64,000 nucleotides of DNA from an uncultured Bacteroidales bacterium (GCA_944321895.1 CALUNA010000004.1:1-64000), one strand, 5' to 3'; counted from the stretch's first letter, positions 17,552 through 26,592 are shown. The notes: generated from the letters alone by a model not told the origin. Numbers and translations: made by a program.

Positions 17552-18847
17552 ATGGATAAGTATACTGCCAGACGTTATTTACTTTTTGTTGTTTCTTTGT
17601 TTATAAATGCTTTTGGTATAGCTTTCATAACCAAGGCTTTGTTGGGGACATCGCCTATTACGAGCGTTACGTATGTGCTGAGTATGTTTACACCCTGCAG
17701 CATGGGGGTATGGACCATAATCCTGAACATATTGTTTGTTGTGCTGGAGCTGTTTTTTATGAAACCCGGTTACTTGCGTTCCGATTTGCGCATGTATTTG
17801 CTTCAGATTCCGATTTCCTGCTGCTTCGGATTGTTCATTGACTTTTCCATGTATCTGCTTTTTTGGTTGAATCCATCGGCATATTTGAGCAAGATAGTTG
17901 TTCTGTTGTTTGGTTGTGTCATTCTGGCGCTTGGTATTGCTTTGGAAGTAAAGGCAAATGCCGCCATGATGGCTGGTGAGTATTTCGTGAATGTCATTAC
18001 ACGCAGGTTTCAGAAGGAATTCGGTTATGTGAAGTTGGGTTTTGACATAACCTTGCTTGTCATAGCCTGCACGTTGTCGCTTGTTTTCATGTCGGGGATT
18101 TATGGTGTGCGTGAGGGCACGGTGGCGGCGGCTTTGCTGGTTGGTCCCATTGTACACTTTGTCAGTCCGTATTACCGTTTTCTGGACAAATGGATTACTG
18201 CTCCCGGTCAGCTGGAAAAGGCAGCGGCGGCAAAGCCGGAACATGTGGTCATTACAATAGCCCGCGAATATGGCAGCGGCGGCCATTTGTTGGGCGAGAT
18301 GTTGTCCAAACAGTTGGGCATCAGGTTGTATGACAAGGAATTTATTGAAATGGCGGCCCAGCGCAGTGGAATAGACAGGGATTACATACTGAAAAACGAA
18401 CAGTCCATACCATCGTTCTGGCTGAAATGCATATTGTCCCAAAGCAGCGAGCAGCCTCTTGAGTCAAGCTTGTCCTTTGATGATGTGCTGTTTGTGTCTG
18501 AAAGCAAGATCATACAAGAGTTGGCCGAGAAGGAATCGTGCATTATTATAGGGCGCTGTGCCGATTTTGTGCTGAAAGATTATCCGAAGGTACTGAAAGT
18601 ATTTTGTTATGCAGACATGGAAACGGCGATGGAAAGATGTGTAAATCAGTACGGAGTGCCGAGAGATGATGCACAAGCCGAAATCAGGCGGGTGAATCGC
18701 AACCGTGTTCGTCACTACGAATATTACACGGGTAGCAAGTGGGGAGCGCCTCATCGCTATCATCTGATGTTGAACACCGGAAATATCACGTTGGAGCTGG
18801 CCAGTCAGCTGGTGGAAATTGTCTACCGGAAAATGCAGAAAAACTAA
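17552..18847 (+). CDS. Membrane domain (YitT/DUF6198-like) fused to cytidylate kinase-like domain
   Basis: A 431-residue protein. Residues 8-205 contain five or six membrane segments (for example LLFVVSLFINAFGIAFITKALL and VVLLFGCVILALGIALEV), resembling YitT/DUF6198 proteins. Residues 231-431 are a cytidylate kinase-like family domain with the P-loop AREYGSGGHLLGEML near 237-251, then CIIIGRCADFVL and an arginine-rich lid (RRVNRNRVRHYEYYTGSKWG). The canonical cmk is a different, soluble protein, so this one probably phosphorylates something else. I start at the ATG at 17552 rather than the frame's earlier codons. It is divergent from the AraC gene and converges on queE with a gap of six bases. 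Confidence 0.85.
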   Translation: MDKYTARRYLLFVVSLFINAFGIAFITKALLGTSPITSVTYVLSMFTPCSMGVWTIILNILFVVLELFFMKPGYLRSDLRMYLLQIPISCCFGLFIDFSMYLLFWLNPSAYLSKIVVLLFGCVILALGIALEVKANAAMMAGEYFVNVITRRFQKEFGYVKLGFDITLLVIACTLSLVFMSGIYGVREGTVAAALLVGPIVHFVSPYYRFLDKWITAPGQLEKAAAAKPEHVVITIAREYGSGGHLLGEMLSKQLGIRLYDKEFIEMAAQRSGIDRDYILKNEQSIPSFWLKCILSQSSEQPLESSLSFDDVLFVSESKIIQELAEKESCIIIGRCADFVLKDYPKVLKVFCYADMETAMERCVNQYGVPRDDAQAEIRRVNRNRVRHYEYYTGSKWGAPHRYHLMLNTGNITLELASQLVEIVYRKMQKN

Positions 18848-18853
18848 TCTTTT

Positions 18854-19399
18854 TTACGGGATATTGATGAGTTTATGCGTTTGCAGGCTGAGTCGCCAGC
18901 GTGGGTGTTGCAATACCTGGGCTATTGTTTCCTGTGTGTTCCGGCATGAGCAGGGTTGCAGGAAATAATGGGCGGCCGGCAATTGCTCGTAAGGCGTAAT
19001 GTCCTGTCCCAAATAAACCACTTTTACTTCATCCATGTGTGTCAGGCGTAGTTTGCTGCCGGCCTTGGGTGAGCAGGTGATCCAGTCAATTCCTTCGGGC
19101 AAAGAACGGGTGCCGTTGGTTTCTATGCAAATGTATTTCCCGGCTCCGTGCAGCATGTCAATCAAGGCGGAATCAATCCAGAGCGAGGGCTCGCCGCCTG
19201 TCAGAATGACCATTCGTGCAGGATATTTATTCACTTCACGCAGAATCTCCTCATCGCTCATCGGAACACCGTCTTCATGGTGCGTGTCACAAAACGGGCA
19301 TTTCAGGTTGCAACCCGAAAAACGTACGAACACGGCAGGTGTTCCGGTGTGGAAACCTTCGCCTTGCAAGCTGTAGAAAATCTCGTTAATCTTTCTCAT
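18854..19399 (-). CDS. queE: 7-carboxy-7-deazaguanine synthase
   Basis: Radical SAM enzyme converting carboxytetrahydropterin to 7-carboxy-7-deazaguanine in queuosine/7-deazaguanine synthesis. The 181-residue protein has the cluster-binding motif CNLKCPFC (C30, C34, C37; CX3CX2C), preceded by EIFYSLQGEGFHTGTP, and MVILTGGEPSL in the core. The ATG at 19399 lies 38 codons inside the open frame and overlaps queD by 14 bases, showing translational coupling. It is the second gene of a queDE operon. Confidence 0.95.
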   Translation of the reverse strand: MRKINEIFYSLQGEGFHTGTPAVFVRFSGCNLKCPFCDTHHEDGVPMSDEEILREVNKYPARMVILTGGEPSLWIDSALIDMLHGAGKYICIETNGTRSLPEGIDWITCSPKAGSKLRLTHMDEVKVVYLGQDITPYEQLPAAHYFLQPCSCRNTQETIAQVLQHPRWRLSLQTHKLINIP

Positions 19400-19718
19400 A
19401 AATTGCCGTGTTGCCTTCCGATTCCTGCACTTCCACCTTGAAACAGAAAGGAATTTGTTCGCATACCCAATGGGCAATGTTTTCCGCAGTAGGGTTACCG
19501 GGAATAATGTCATTCAGATTCTTGTGGTCCAGGCAACCCTCCACGGCTTGCTTGATATGACTGAAATCCACTACCATCCCGTCAGCGTTCAGTTCTTCCG
19601 AACGGCAATATACCGTGATAATCCAATTGTGACCGTGCAGATTTTCACATTTGCTGGGATAGGCAAGGTGCAGGCTGTGGGCTGCCGACACCTCCATGCG
19701 TTTGATGACTGTGTACAT
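19386..19718 (-). CDS. queD: 6-carboxytetrahydropterin synthase
   Basis: Converts dihydroneopterin triphosphate to 6-carboxytetrahydropterin, the substrate of QueE. The 110-residue protein has zinc ligands H14, H28 and H30 (SAAHSLHL and NLHGHNW), the catalytic cysteine C24 and the DH pair D64/H65 (CLDHKNLND). The ATG at 19718 is chosen over a start 25 codons earlier because the extra residues do not resemble the family. First gene of queDE with its promoter at 19783-19790. Confidence 0.95.
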   Translation of the reverse strand: MYTVIKRMEVSAAHSLHLAYPSKCENLHGHNWIITVYCRSEELNADGMVVDFSHIKQAVEGCLDHKNLNDIIPGNPTAENIAHWVCEQIPFCFKVEVQESEGNTAIYEKD

Positions 19719-19782
19719 GTTTTTTACCGGAATAATTGTATTGGAACAGATTGTGCATTTGATGTCACCTCGATGCACGGTG

Positions 19783-19790
19783 CAAAGGTA
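19783..19790 (-). promoter_or_regulatory. -7 promoter element of queDE
   Basis: TACCTTTG on the minus strand, a perfect -7 element about 65 bases upstream of the queD ATG. No clear -33 element. The leader is short, and I see no riboswitch-like structure in it. Confidence 0.65.
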
Positions 19791-19835
19791 CAAAAAAATG
19801 TCGTTCGGTCAGCATGGAAAGAGACAAATTGATAC

Positions 19836-19861
19836 TTTACACTCCGGAACGGGAGTGTAAA
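19836..19861. repeat. Perfect inverted repeat between queDE promoter and the phosphate transporter
   Basis: TTTACACTCC (19836-19845) and GGAGTGTAAA (19852-19861) with a 6-base loop. There is no T tract on either side. It may be the 3' stem of the phosphate transporter mRNA or an operator upstream of queD. Confidence 0.5.
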
Positions 19862-19887
19862 CAACCGCATGCAGGACAAGTCCGGAT

Positions 19888-22131
19888 TCAGGCCGAATAG
19901 AATTTTTCGGAAGCACGTGTAAGCTGCTGCAGCTGCACGACAAACTGTTCGGATTCCTGTAAAATAATCAGGTACAGGTAGGCAACCGTGAGGTTTGTGC
20001 TGTCTTCCTGCATGTCAAGGGCCAGTTGTTTGCGCATGCTGGAAAATTTTTTCTGCAGTTCCCCGCCGCGGGCTATTAATTTCTTGTCGTCGATACATTG
20101 CCTGTCGCGCAACGAAACGAACACCTGGTCGATAAAATCAAGGACTTCATTGCGTGCCTGTCCAAACTCCCTGGCCTTGTCCGCAGGCAATGGCGGGAAA
20201 TTGTTCTCCAAATGTTCTTCAGTCGGTTCATACATGCGGCGTATGCTGTAGTATATTTGTTCCATGCCGTTATGTAGCGAGTGGAACCACGTGCCTTTTT
20301 TCATGAACATGTCTTTCCCGCTCATGCGGAGACAAAGTGTCTCCTTGCGTCGCAGGTTTTTGAGCCGGTATTTTTCCTTGTCGATAAATTGTTTGGATTT
20401 ACGGAGAAGTTTCAGGTTTTCGGTCATGAAACCTTCTGTTGTGTTCCGGTATAAATCTGCATAACTTTTCAGGAAATCCAGTTCGTTGAGTTTGACATGC
20501 TTGGTGAGCAGCGGCCATACATCGGCTGGATGTTTGCTGGCAAGCATTTCCTTGAACAGCTTGTCGGTTTCCTTTTCTTCCGTAGTCTTTTGGTTGTATT
20601 TGATATGGCTTCTTATCAGGAAGAAAACGCTGAAGGCTACAATAATAATGGCAGCAATATTGCCCCCTGCATACATGAGGAGTGCCATCAGGAAGCAGAT
20701 GGTGAATGCGGCTCCAGCCGTGATGAACCAGCCGCCGATGACCGACAATACGCCGGTGATGCGGAACACGGCGCTTTCGCGGCCCCATGCCTTGTCGGCC
20801 AGCGATGAACCCATGGCAACCATGAATGTTACGTAGGTGGTAGATAACGGCAGCTTCAGCGATGTGCCAAGGGCAATCAGCAACGATGCAATGACCAGAT
20901 TGACCGATGCACGGACCAAATCGTATGCGGCACCATCTTCGGTCTCTATTTCAGTGGCATCAAAACGGGTCTTTATCCACCGTCTGGCCGATTCGGGGGT
21001 TATGTTGATGATGCTTGTGGCCACGGCATTGCCCCATCTCACCAGACTGCGTGCTGCCTTGGATGAACCGAACATTTCCTCACCGGCCGCCTGGCGTGCC
21101 AGACTGATTTCTGTCTTGGTTACGTTATGGGCTTTTTTGGATAAAATCAGTGCCATGACCATAATGGCTCCAGCACAAATCAGAAACAGGATGGGGGTTG
21201 TAGCCGGTGCATTCAAGGCTCCCATCATATAGCCGGAAGGGTCGGAACTGCCGGATGCGGCAAAATCCTGGAAAGCGGCATAGCCCGTCAGCGGCACGCC
21301 AATGAAATTGACAAGGTCGTTGCCTGCAAAGGCAGTGGCGAGCGCGAATGTGCCCATTAGCACGACAACTTTCAGCACGTTGACCCGCAATAGGTGAAGC
21401 ACCTGCATCAATAGAGTGAAAAATACCAGGCAGCCTGCTACAATTATTCCGGAGTTTTCATGAATCCAGTCTTTGACAGCCGGTGTCATGAACGAAAGGT
21501 CTTTCACACCTTTAATCAGCATAAAATAAACAATTGCTGTAGCAGCAATGCCACCGAACAACCCGATTTTCCCGCGCAATTTTTCCTTGTATCGGAACGT
21601 GAAAATCAACCGTGCGATGTATTGTATGAGGAAACCGAAAAAGAACGCAATCGCCACGGAAACAAAGATGGCCATGATTACGGACAATGCCTTGCTTGTG
21701 TTCATGTAGTCCGACAGTGTCATGCCATTGTCTGAACCTGCCAGTTGTATCATGGAAAACGCGAACGATGCACCGAGCAACTCGAATACCATGGAGACGG
21801 TGGTTGATGTCGGCATGCCGTAGGTGTTGAAAATGTCGAGCAGAATAATGTCGGCAGCCATGACAGCCAAGCAGATGTACATGATTTGTTCAAAACTGAA
21901 CTGTTCGGGTTTGAAAATGCCGTGCCGCGCAATATCCATCATGCCGTTGCTCATGGTAGCACCGAAAAATACACCTAACGATGCTATTAAGATAATTGTA
22001 CGGAATTTGGCTGCCTTTGAGCCGATGGCAGAGTTGAGAAAGTTGACCGCATCGTTGCTGACGCCGACCCACAAGTCGAAAATGGCCAGCAGAAACAGGA
22101 ACAGGATAAATCCCCAATACATTAAGTCCAT
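19888..22131 (-). CDS. PiT-family inorganic phosphate transporter
   Basis: A 747-residue inner-membrane transporter. It opens with the PiT signature (GVSNDAVNFLNSAIGSKAA and later YGMPTSTTVSMVFELLGA) and has the repeated second-half signature (TSLKLPLSTTYVTFMVAMGSS). About a dozen hydrophobic segments end near residue 520. The last 220 residues are soluble and helical (LFKEMLASKHPADVWPLL onward) and resemble a PhoU/DUF47-like regulatory tail, which most bacterial PiT proteins lack but Bacteroidota members often have. Function as low-affinity phosphate import is by family. Monocistronic. Confidence 0.92.
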   Translation of the reverse strand: MDLMYWGFILFLFLLAIFDLWVGVSNDAVNFLNSAIGSKAAKFRTIILIASLGVFFGATMSNGMMDIARHGIFKPEQFSFEQIMYICLAVMAADIILLDIFNTYGMPTSTTVSMVFELLGASFAFSMIQLAGSDNGMTLSDYMNTSKALSVIMAIFVSVAIAFFFGFLIQYIARLIFTFRYKEKLRGKIGLFGGIAATAIVYFMLIKGVKDLSFMTPAVKDWIHENSGIIVAGCLVFFTLLMQVLHLLRVNVLKVVVLMGTFALATAFAGNDLVNFIGVPLTGYAAFQDFAASGSSDPSGYMMGALNAPATTPILFLICAGAIMVMALILSKKAHNVTKTEISLARQAAGEEMFGSSKAARSLVRWGNAVATSIINITPESARRWIKTRFDATEIETEDGAAYDLVRASVNLVIASLLIALGTSLKLPLSTTYVTFMVAMGSSLADKAWGRESAVFRITGVLSVIGGWFITAGAAFTICFLMALLMYAGGNIAAIIIVAFSVFFLIRSHIKYNQKTTEEKETDKLFKEMLASKHPADVWPLLTKHVKLNELDFLKSYADLYRNTTEGFMTENLKLLRKSKQFIDKEKYRLKNLRRKETLCLRMSGKDMFMKKGTWFHSLHNGMEQIYYSIRRMYEPTEEHLENNFPPLPADKAREFGQARNEVLDFIDQVFVSLRDRQCIDDKKLIARGGELQKKFSSMRKQLALDMQEDSTNLTVAYLYLIILQESEQFVVQLQQLTRASEKFYSA

Positions 22132-22153
22132 ATAGTCTGTTGTTTAACCGGCG

Positions 22154-22161
22154 CAAAATTA
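22154..22161 (-). promoter_or_regulatory. -7 promoter element of the phosphate transporter gene
   Basis: TAATTTTG on the minus strand, 23 bases before the ATG at 22131. It matches the -7 pattern with one change. No good -33 element. Confidence 0.55.
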
Positions 22162-22208
22162 GGAAAAGAAATTGGTCCAGACGAAGAATCAATGTTACAA
22201 TTCTGTTA

Positions 22209-22255
22209 CAAAAAAGCAGGGCGGAAAATTTGTCTTTTTTCCCGTCTTGCTTTTT
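22209..22255 (-). terminator. Terminator of gcvP
   Basis: On the minus strand, an imperfect stem (AAAAAGCAAGACGGG against CCGCCCTGCTTTTT) is followed by a run of T, ending about 70 bases past the gcvP stop. Confidence 0.55.
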
Positions 22256-22279
22256 GGTTCTTCTGCATGTATGTTTGGA

Positions 22280-25102
22280 CTAACGCCTTGCTTTCAGGTT
22301 GCGGTCTCCCCAGCCGTTGTCTATGCGCGCTACGGGAATTCTGAACTTGTTCTGGCGGACCCATTCCGCTGGATATCCGGCCTTGCTGCGCGGATATGCG
22401 TGTTCCCACGAATCGGCTGTTAACTCATAGTCTGGATGTGGGGCGTTTTTCAGAACATTGTCTGTCTTGTCGGCCACACCAGATTCGATTTCCTTTATTT
22501 CTTCGCGGATACGCAATAGTGCATCAGCAAAACGGTCCAGTTCGGCCTTGCTTTCGCTTTCCGTCGGTTCTATCATGAGTGTTCCGTGTACGGGAAACGA
22601 CAGTGTCGGAGCATGGAAACCGTAATCCATCAAACGTTTGGCAATATCGTTCTCGTTTATGTCGGCATTCTTGAAGTTCCTGCAATCCAGAATCAGTTCG
22701 TGCCCGACACGTCCATGTGCACCTGTATATACGATACCGTATTCTTTGCCAAGGCGCGCCGCCAGGTAGTTGGCGTTCAGAATTGCAGTGCATGTTGCCC
22801 GTGTAAGTCCATCTCCTCCCATCATGCGGATATAGCCGTAGCTGATGCAGGCTATCCCGGCATTCCCGTAAAAGGCACTGGAAACACGTCCTTCTTTTTC
22901 GGCCGGCAGGCATTCTGTGAGGTGAGCTGCCACGCAAATGGCTCCGACACCGGGCCCTCCGCCGCCATGCGGACTGGCAAAGGTCTTGTGCAGGTTCAGA
23001 TGGCAGACATCCGCACCAATAAGATGCGGGTTGGTCAGTCCGACCTGGGCGTTCATGTTTGCGCCATCCATATATACTTGTCCGCCACATTGATGAATTA
23101 TGACACACATTTCCATTATGTTTTCTTCAAAAATGCCGTGTGTGGAAGGGTAGGTGATCATGCAGCCGGCCAACTGTTCCGCATGTTCGGTCGCTTTTTC
23201 CCGCCAGATTTCCAGGCTGGTGTTGCCGAATTCATCGCATGGGATGGAAACGGGAGTAAAGCCGGCTTGTACTGCACTGGCTGGATTGGTGCCGTGTGCG
23301 GAAGCTGGAATAAGCAAAATATTGCGGTGTTCCTGTCCGATGCTGTGCATGTAGTTGCGGATGACGACGAGTCCGGCGTATTCGCCTGCCGCACCGGAGG
23401 TGGGTTGCAGGCAACAGGCATCAAATCCGGTTATGCAGCATAACTCTTGCTGCAGTTCGTCCAGCATTTGTTTGTAGCCGCCAACTTGCCCGGCCGGAGC
23501 CATGGGATGTATGCCGCCCAGCTGCATCCAGCTTACAGGAAGCATTTCGGCGGCGGCATTCAGTTTCATGGTGCAGGAACCAAGCGGTATCATGCTGTGG
23601 GTAAGTGAAATGTCTTTGGTCTCCAGACGTTTCATGTAGCGCATCATTTCCGTTTCGGAATGGTAGCGCTTGAAAATGTCGTCTTGCAGATAGTCTGTTT
23701 CGCGGAGCAGGCTGTCCGGAATATTGCAGATTCGTCCGAAATCGGTTCCCGCGTCCGGAAAAACGGGAGAGTTGCCGGCTGCTGTGGCGAAAATGTCGAC
23801 AAGTACGTCTACATCATCAGCATCGGTTGTCTCGTCTATGCTGATGCCGACAGATTGGTCGGAAAAATAGTGGAAATTAACTTCATATTCGGCAGCTTTC
23901 TGTCGGATTGTGTCTACCGACACATGCTCTGGCAGGTTGATTTTCAGTGTGTCGAAGAAAATTTCATTTTCCTGGCTATATCCGTACACGGGAAGCATTT
24001 CATTCAGGTAAGTGGCGATGCCGTGTATGCGTTCCGCTATGGAACGTATTCCTTCCGCGCCATGGTAGGCAGCATAAAATCCGGCCATGATGGCCATGAG
24101 GGCCTGTGCCGTACAAATATTTGAAGTGGCTTTTTCTCGTTTGATATGCTGTTCTCGTGTTTGCAGGGCCAGTCGGTAGGCCGGCTGCCCGTAGGCATCC
24201 TTGCTCAGTCCGATAATACGTCCGGGCATGTCGCGTTTATATTCTTCGCGTGTGGCCATATAGGCTGCGTATGGACCCCCAAATCCCATCGGAATGCCCC
24301 AGCGCTGTGAACTCCCGACGCAAATGTCGGCACCCCAGCTTGCCGGTGACTTCAGCAGGGCCAGGCTTAGCAGGTCGGCAATTACAGCGACCTTGCAGCC
24401 ATGTATGTGTGCCTCTTCGGTCAATTCTCCGTAATTTTCAACAGCGCCGTTTGCGTTCGGATATTGCACGATAATGCCAAAATGCTTGTCCGAAAATTTC
24501 ATGTCGGCGTAGTCGGCAATTTCCAGAACAATGCCTTGCCCCTGGGCACGTGTGTGCAACACGGCCAGAGTCTGCGGAAAAATGTGCCGGTCAACCAGCA
24601 ATGTGTTGGCGTTGTTTTTTACTTGTTCGCGACTGCGCAGGTTGTGCATCATGGTAACGGCTTCGGCAGCAGCCGTGGCTTCATCGAGCATGGAACAGTT
24701 GGCCAGCGGCAGGCCGCAGAAATCGGACACTGCAGTCTGAAAATTGAATAGCGCTTCCAGGCGTCCCTGCGATATTTCTGCCTGATAGGGCGTGTATGAT
24801 GTATACCATACCGGATTTTCCAGAATGTTGCGCTGGATTACGGCCGGCATTATTGTGTCATACCATCCCTGGCCGATGTAGCTGGTATATGTCTTGTTTT
24901 GGGCGGCCAGATCGGAAATGTGTTCCAGATAGGCGCGTTCGGTCATGGCCTCCGGCAGCTGTAGAGGCGTTTTGGTGCGTATTTTCTGAGGAATGGTCTG
25001 GCGGATCAGCTCCTCCATGTCCTGGACCCCGCAATACGCTAACATTTCTTCCTGTTCAGCTTTGTCTATGCCGATGTGGCGGTTCGCAAAAATGTCTTTC
25101 AT
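22280..25102 (-). CDS. gcvP: Glycine dehydrogenase (decarboxylating), P protein
   Basis: PLP-dependent decarboxylase of the glycine cleavage system, passing the aminomethyl group to the lipoylated H protein. The 940-residue single-chain form contains both halves (relatives can be split). The PLP-binding lysine is K706 in NLHKTFASPHGGGGPG, and the N-terminus ANRHIGIDKAEQEEML is typical. It has its own promoter and terminator; gcvT and gcvH are not beside it. Intact throughout. Confidence 0.97.
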   Translation of the reverse strand: MKDIFANRHIGIDKAEQEEMLAYCGVQDMEELIRQTIPQKIRTKTPLQLPEAMTERAYLEHISDLAAQNKTYTSYIGQGWYDTIMPAVIQRNILENPVWYTSYTPYQAEISQGRLEALFNFQTAVSDFCGLPLANCSMLDEATAAAEAVTMMHNLRSREQVKNNANTLLVDRHIFPQTLAVLHTRAQGQGIVLEIADYADMKFSDKHFGIIVQYPNANGAVENYGELTEEAHIHGCKVAVIADLLSLALLKSPASWGADICVGSSQRWGIPMGFGGPYAAYMATREEYKRDMPGRIIGLSKDAYGQPAYRLALQTREQHIKREKATSNICTAQALMAIMAGFYAAYHGAEGIRSIAERIHGIATYLNEMLPVYGYSQENEIFFDTLKINLPEHVSVDTIRQKAAEYEVNFHYFSDQSVGISIDETTDADDVDVLVDIFATAAGNSPVFPDAGTDFGRICNIPDSLLRETDYLQDDIFKRYHSETEMMRYMKRLETKDISLTHSMIPLGSCTMKLNAAAEMLPVSWMQLGGIHPMAPAGQVGGYKQMLDELQQELCCITGFDACCLQPTSGAAGEYAGLVVIRNYMHSIGQEHRNILLIPASAHGTNPASAVQAGFTPVSIPCDEFGNTSLEIWREKATEHAEQLAGCMITYPSTHGIFEENIMEMCVIIHQCGGQVYMDGANMNAQVGLTNPHLIGADVCHLNLHKTFASPHGGGGPGVGAICVAAHLTECLPAEKEGRVSSAFYGNAGIACISYGYIRMMGGDGLTRATCTAILNANYLAARLGKEYGIVYTGAHGRVGHELILDCRNFKNADINENDIAKRLMDYGFHAPTLSFPVHGTLMIEPTESESKAELDRFADALLRIREEIKEIESGVADKTDNVLKNAPHPDYELTADSWEHAYPRSKAGYPAEWVRQNKFRIPVARIDNGWGDRNLKARR

Positions 25103-25181
25103 GTCAAATGGAAATTTGTGGAAGCAAGCAATTGTTCAGTAAGCCATGCTTGCCGGTTGAGTCGATTTTTTATTTTGCCCG

Positions 25182-25189
25182 CAAAAATA
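25182..25189 (-). promoter_or_regulatory. -7 promoter element of gcvP
   Basis: TATTTTTG on the minus strand, about 80 bases upstream of the ATG. No clear -33 element. Confidence 0.5.
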
Positions 25190-25229
25190 GCAGGAATCTC
25201 GGAAAAATAAAATAAAAAGAAGTATTTCC

Positions 25230-25260
25230 TTGTGGAAATAAAAAATAATCTCTATTTTCG
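25230..25260 (+). promoter_or_regulatory. Promoter of xerC
   Basis: TTG (25230-25232), a 20-base spacer, then TATTTTCG, one base off the -7 pattern. It ends 11 bases before the ATG, implying a very short leader. Confidence 0.55.
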
Positions 25261-25271
25261 TTGCGGAAAAA

Positions 25272-26159
25272 ATGATGTGGAGCATGGTCATCAAGCAGTT
25301 TTTGGACTACATACAATTTGAGAAGCACTATTCGGTGCATACGATATTGGCTTATCGGAATGATTTGCTCCAGTTTTGCTCGTATTTGGGGGTAGATGCG
25401 GATGCTTTTGATCCGGTGCTTGTTACGGAGCTGGATGTGCGCGAGTGGCTCATTCAGCTGTTGCAAAGCGAGACTCCGCAAACTGTCAATAGAAAAATAT
25501 CTTCCTTGAAGGCCTTGTGGCGTTTCTGCATGAAAATGGGAATGCTTGAGAAAGATATTTTGCGCAAAATCATTTCTCCGAAGAAAAAACGTCCGATTCC
25601 GGTATTCTATAAGGACAGTGAGATGGATGAAATCTTGTCGCAACCGGTTCCGGATGATTTCGAGGCTGTCCGTGACCATTTGATTATCCGTATGTTTTAT
25701 GAAACAGGAATCCGCCGCTCGGAGCTTGTCGGCTTGAAAGATACCGATGTGGATCTGGCCGATTGCACTCTTCTTGTTCTGGGTAAAAGGAATAAACAGC
25801 GCATGATTCCGTTTGGAGAAGGACTGGCATCGGAAATAAGGAATTATATGGATGCGCGCATGCAGCTGTTCGGTTCGGATACGGGTTCTTTCTTCGTGAG
25901 GAAGAACGGCAAACCGCTTTATCCTAACCTTGTATATAATATGGTACACAAACGCATGTCACAGGTGAGTACCTTGCACAGGCAAAGTCCTCATGTGCTA
26001 CGCCATACATTTGCCACCACCATGCTGAATCACGGAGCGGATATGGATGCCGTCAAGGAGTTGCTCGGACACGCGAGCCTTGCCGCTACCCAGATTTATA
26101 CACATGCAACATTTGATGAAATACACAATATTTACAAACACGCCCATCCAAGGGCATAA
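25272..26159 (+). CDS. xerC: Tyrosine recombinase, XerC type
   Basis: Site-specific recombinase resolving chromosome dimers at dif during division. The 295-residue protein has an N-terminal SAM-like DNA-binding domain (5-90) and the catalytic set R148 (ETGIRRSEL), K172, H241 and R244 (HVLRHTFA), H267 (LLGHAS) and nucleophile Y276 (QIYTHA). No arm-binding domain or neighbouring att sites are seen, so it is a Xer protein rather than an integrase. Its position before hpf and tuf is the conserved Bacteroidales arrangement. The xerC/xerD naming follows that context. Confidence 0.9.
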   Translation: MMWSMVIKQFLDYIQFEKHYSVHTILAYRNDLLQFCSYLGVDADAFDPVLVTELDVREWLIQLLQSETPQTVNRKISSLKALWRFCMKMGMLEKDILRKIISPKKKRPIPVFYKDSEMDEILSQPVPDDFEAVRDHLIIRMFYETGIRRSELVGLKDTDVDLADCTLLVLGKRNKQRMIPFGEGLASEIRNYMDARMQLFGSDTGSFFVRKNGKPLYPNLVYNMVHKRMSQVSTLHRQSPHVLRHTFATTMLNHGADMDAVKELLGHASLAATQIYTHATFDEIHNIYKHAHPRA

Positions 26160-26177
26160 ATAAAAAAGGAGGTAATT

Positions 26178-26477
26178 ATGAAGATTAACATTCAGGCCAT
26201 TAATTTTGATGCCGGTGAAAGATTACAGGAACACATTACAAAGAAAGCCAACAAACTCACCCGCTTCTTTGATGACATTATTGATGTGGAGGTACACCTG
26301 AAAGTAGTGAAACCGGAGACAGCTCTGAACAAGGAAGTCCAGGTGAAAGTGTCGGCTCCGAACATTGACTTCTTTGCCTCCAAGGTATGTGATACATTTG
26401 AAGAGGCTTTTGACTTGAGTCTTGAGGCTGTAGAGCGTCAAATCAAGAAACATAAGGAAAAAATATGCTCAAAATAA
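26178..26477 (+). CDS. hpf: Ribosome hibernation promoting factor, short form
   Basis: A 99-residue member of the HPF/RaiA family that binds idle 30S/70S ribosomes. It opens with the beta strand MKINIQAINFDAGERLQEHI and keeps the basic helix (ITKKANKLTRFF, and VERQIKKHKEKI at the end). The long C-terminal dimerisation domain is absent, so it is the short form. An unusually good ribosome-binding site, GGAGGT (26168-26173), precedes the ATG, whereas most genes here have none. It ends 50 bases before a terminator. Confidence 0.93.
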   Translation: MKINIQAINFDAGERLQEHITKKANKLTRFFDDIIDVEVHLKVVKPETALNKEVQVKVSAPNIDFFASKVCDTFEEAFDLSLEAVERQIKKHKEKICSK

Positions 26478-26494
26478 AAATTTTTCCGAAAAAG

Positions 26495-26525
26495 TTTGGT
26501 AATTGAAAATAAAGCAGTACATTTG
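26495..26525 (+). promoter_or_regulatory. Promoter of the tRNA-tuf operon
   Basis: TTTG (26495-26498), a 19-base spacer, then TACATTTG (26518-26525). This is a full match to the -33/-7 pattern and the likely main promoter for the four tRNAs, tuf and genes beyond. Confidence 0.75.
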
Positions 26526-26526
26526 C

Positions 26527-26562
26527 AAGCCGTTTTGATGGAAATAGTCAGAACGGCTTTTT
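26527..26562 (+). terminator. Terminator of hpf, overlapping the next promoter's start site
   Basis: AAGCCGTTTTGA (26527-26538) pairs with TCAGAACGGCTT (26548-26559) over 12 positions, with a 9-base loop, then T. It begins one base after the -7 element of the tRNA operon promoter, so the two elements interlock. Confidence 0.7.
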
Positions 26563-26592
26563 AAACGGTAAAACTCTGAAATTTTGATTATT

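Noticed and set aside
19719-19782. preQ1 riboswitch upstream of queDE
   Set aside because: The leader is only about 65 bases and shows no stem with an adenine-rich tail fitting the preQ1 fold.
25272-26159. Integrase of a mobile element
   Set aside because: The protein is a standard Xer recombinase in its conserved place before hpf and tuf; no attachment repeats or cargo are next to it.
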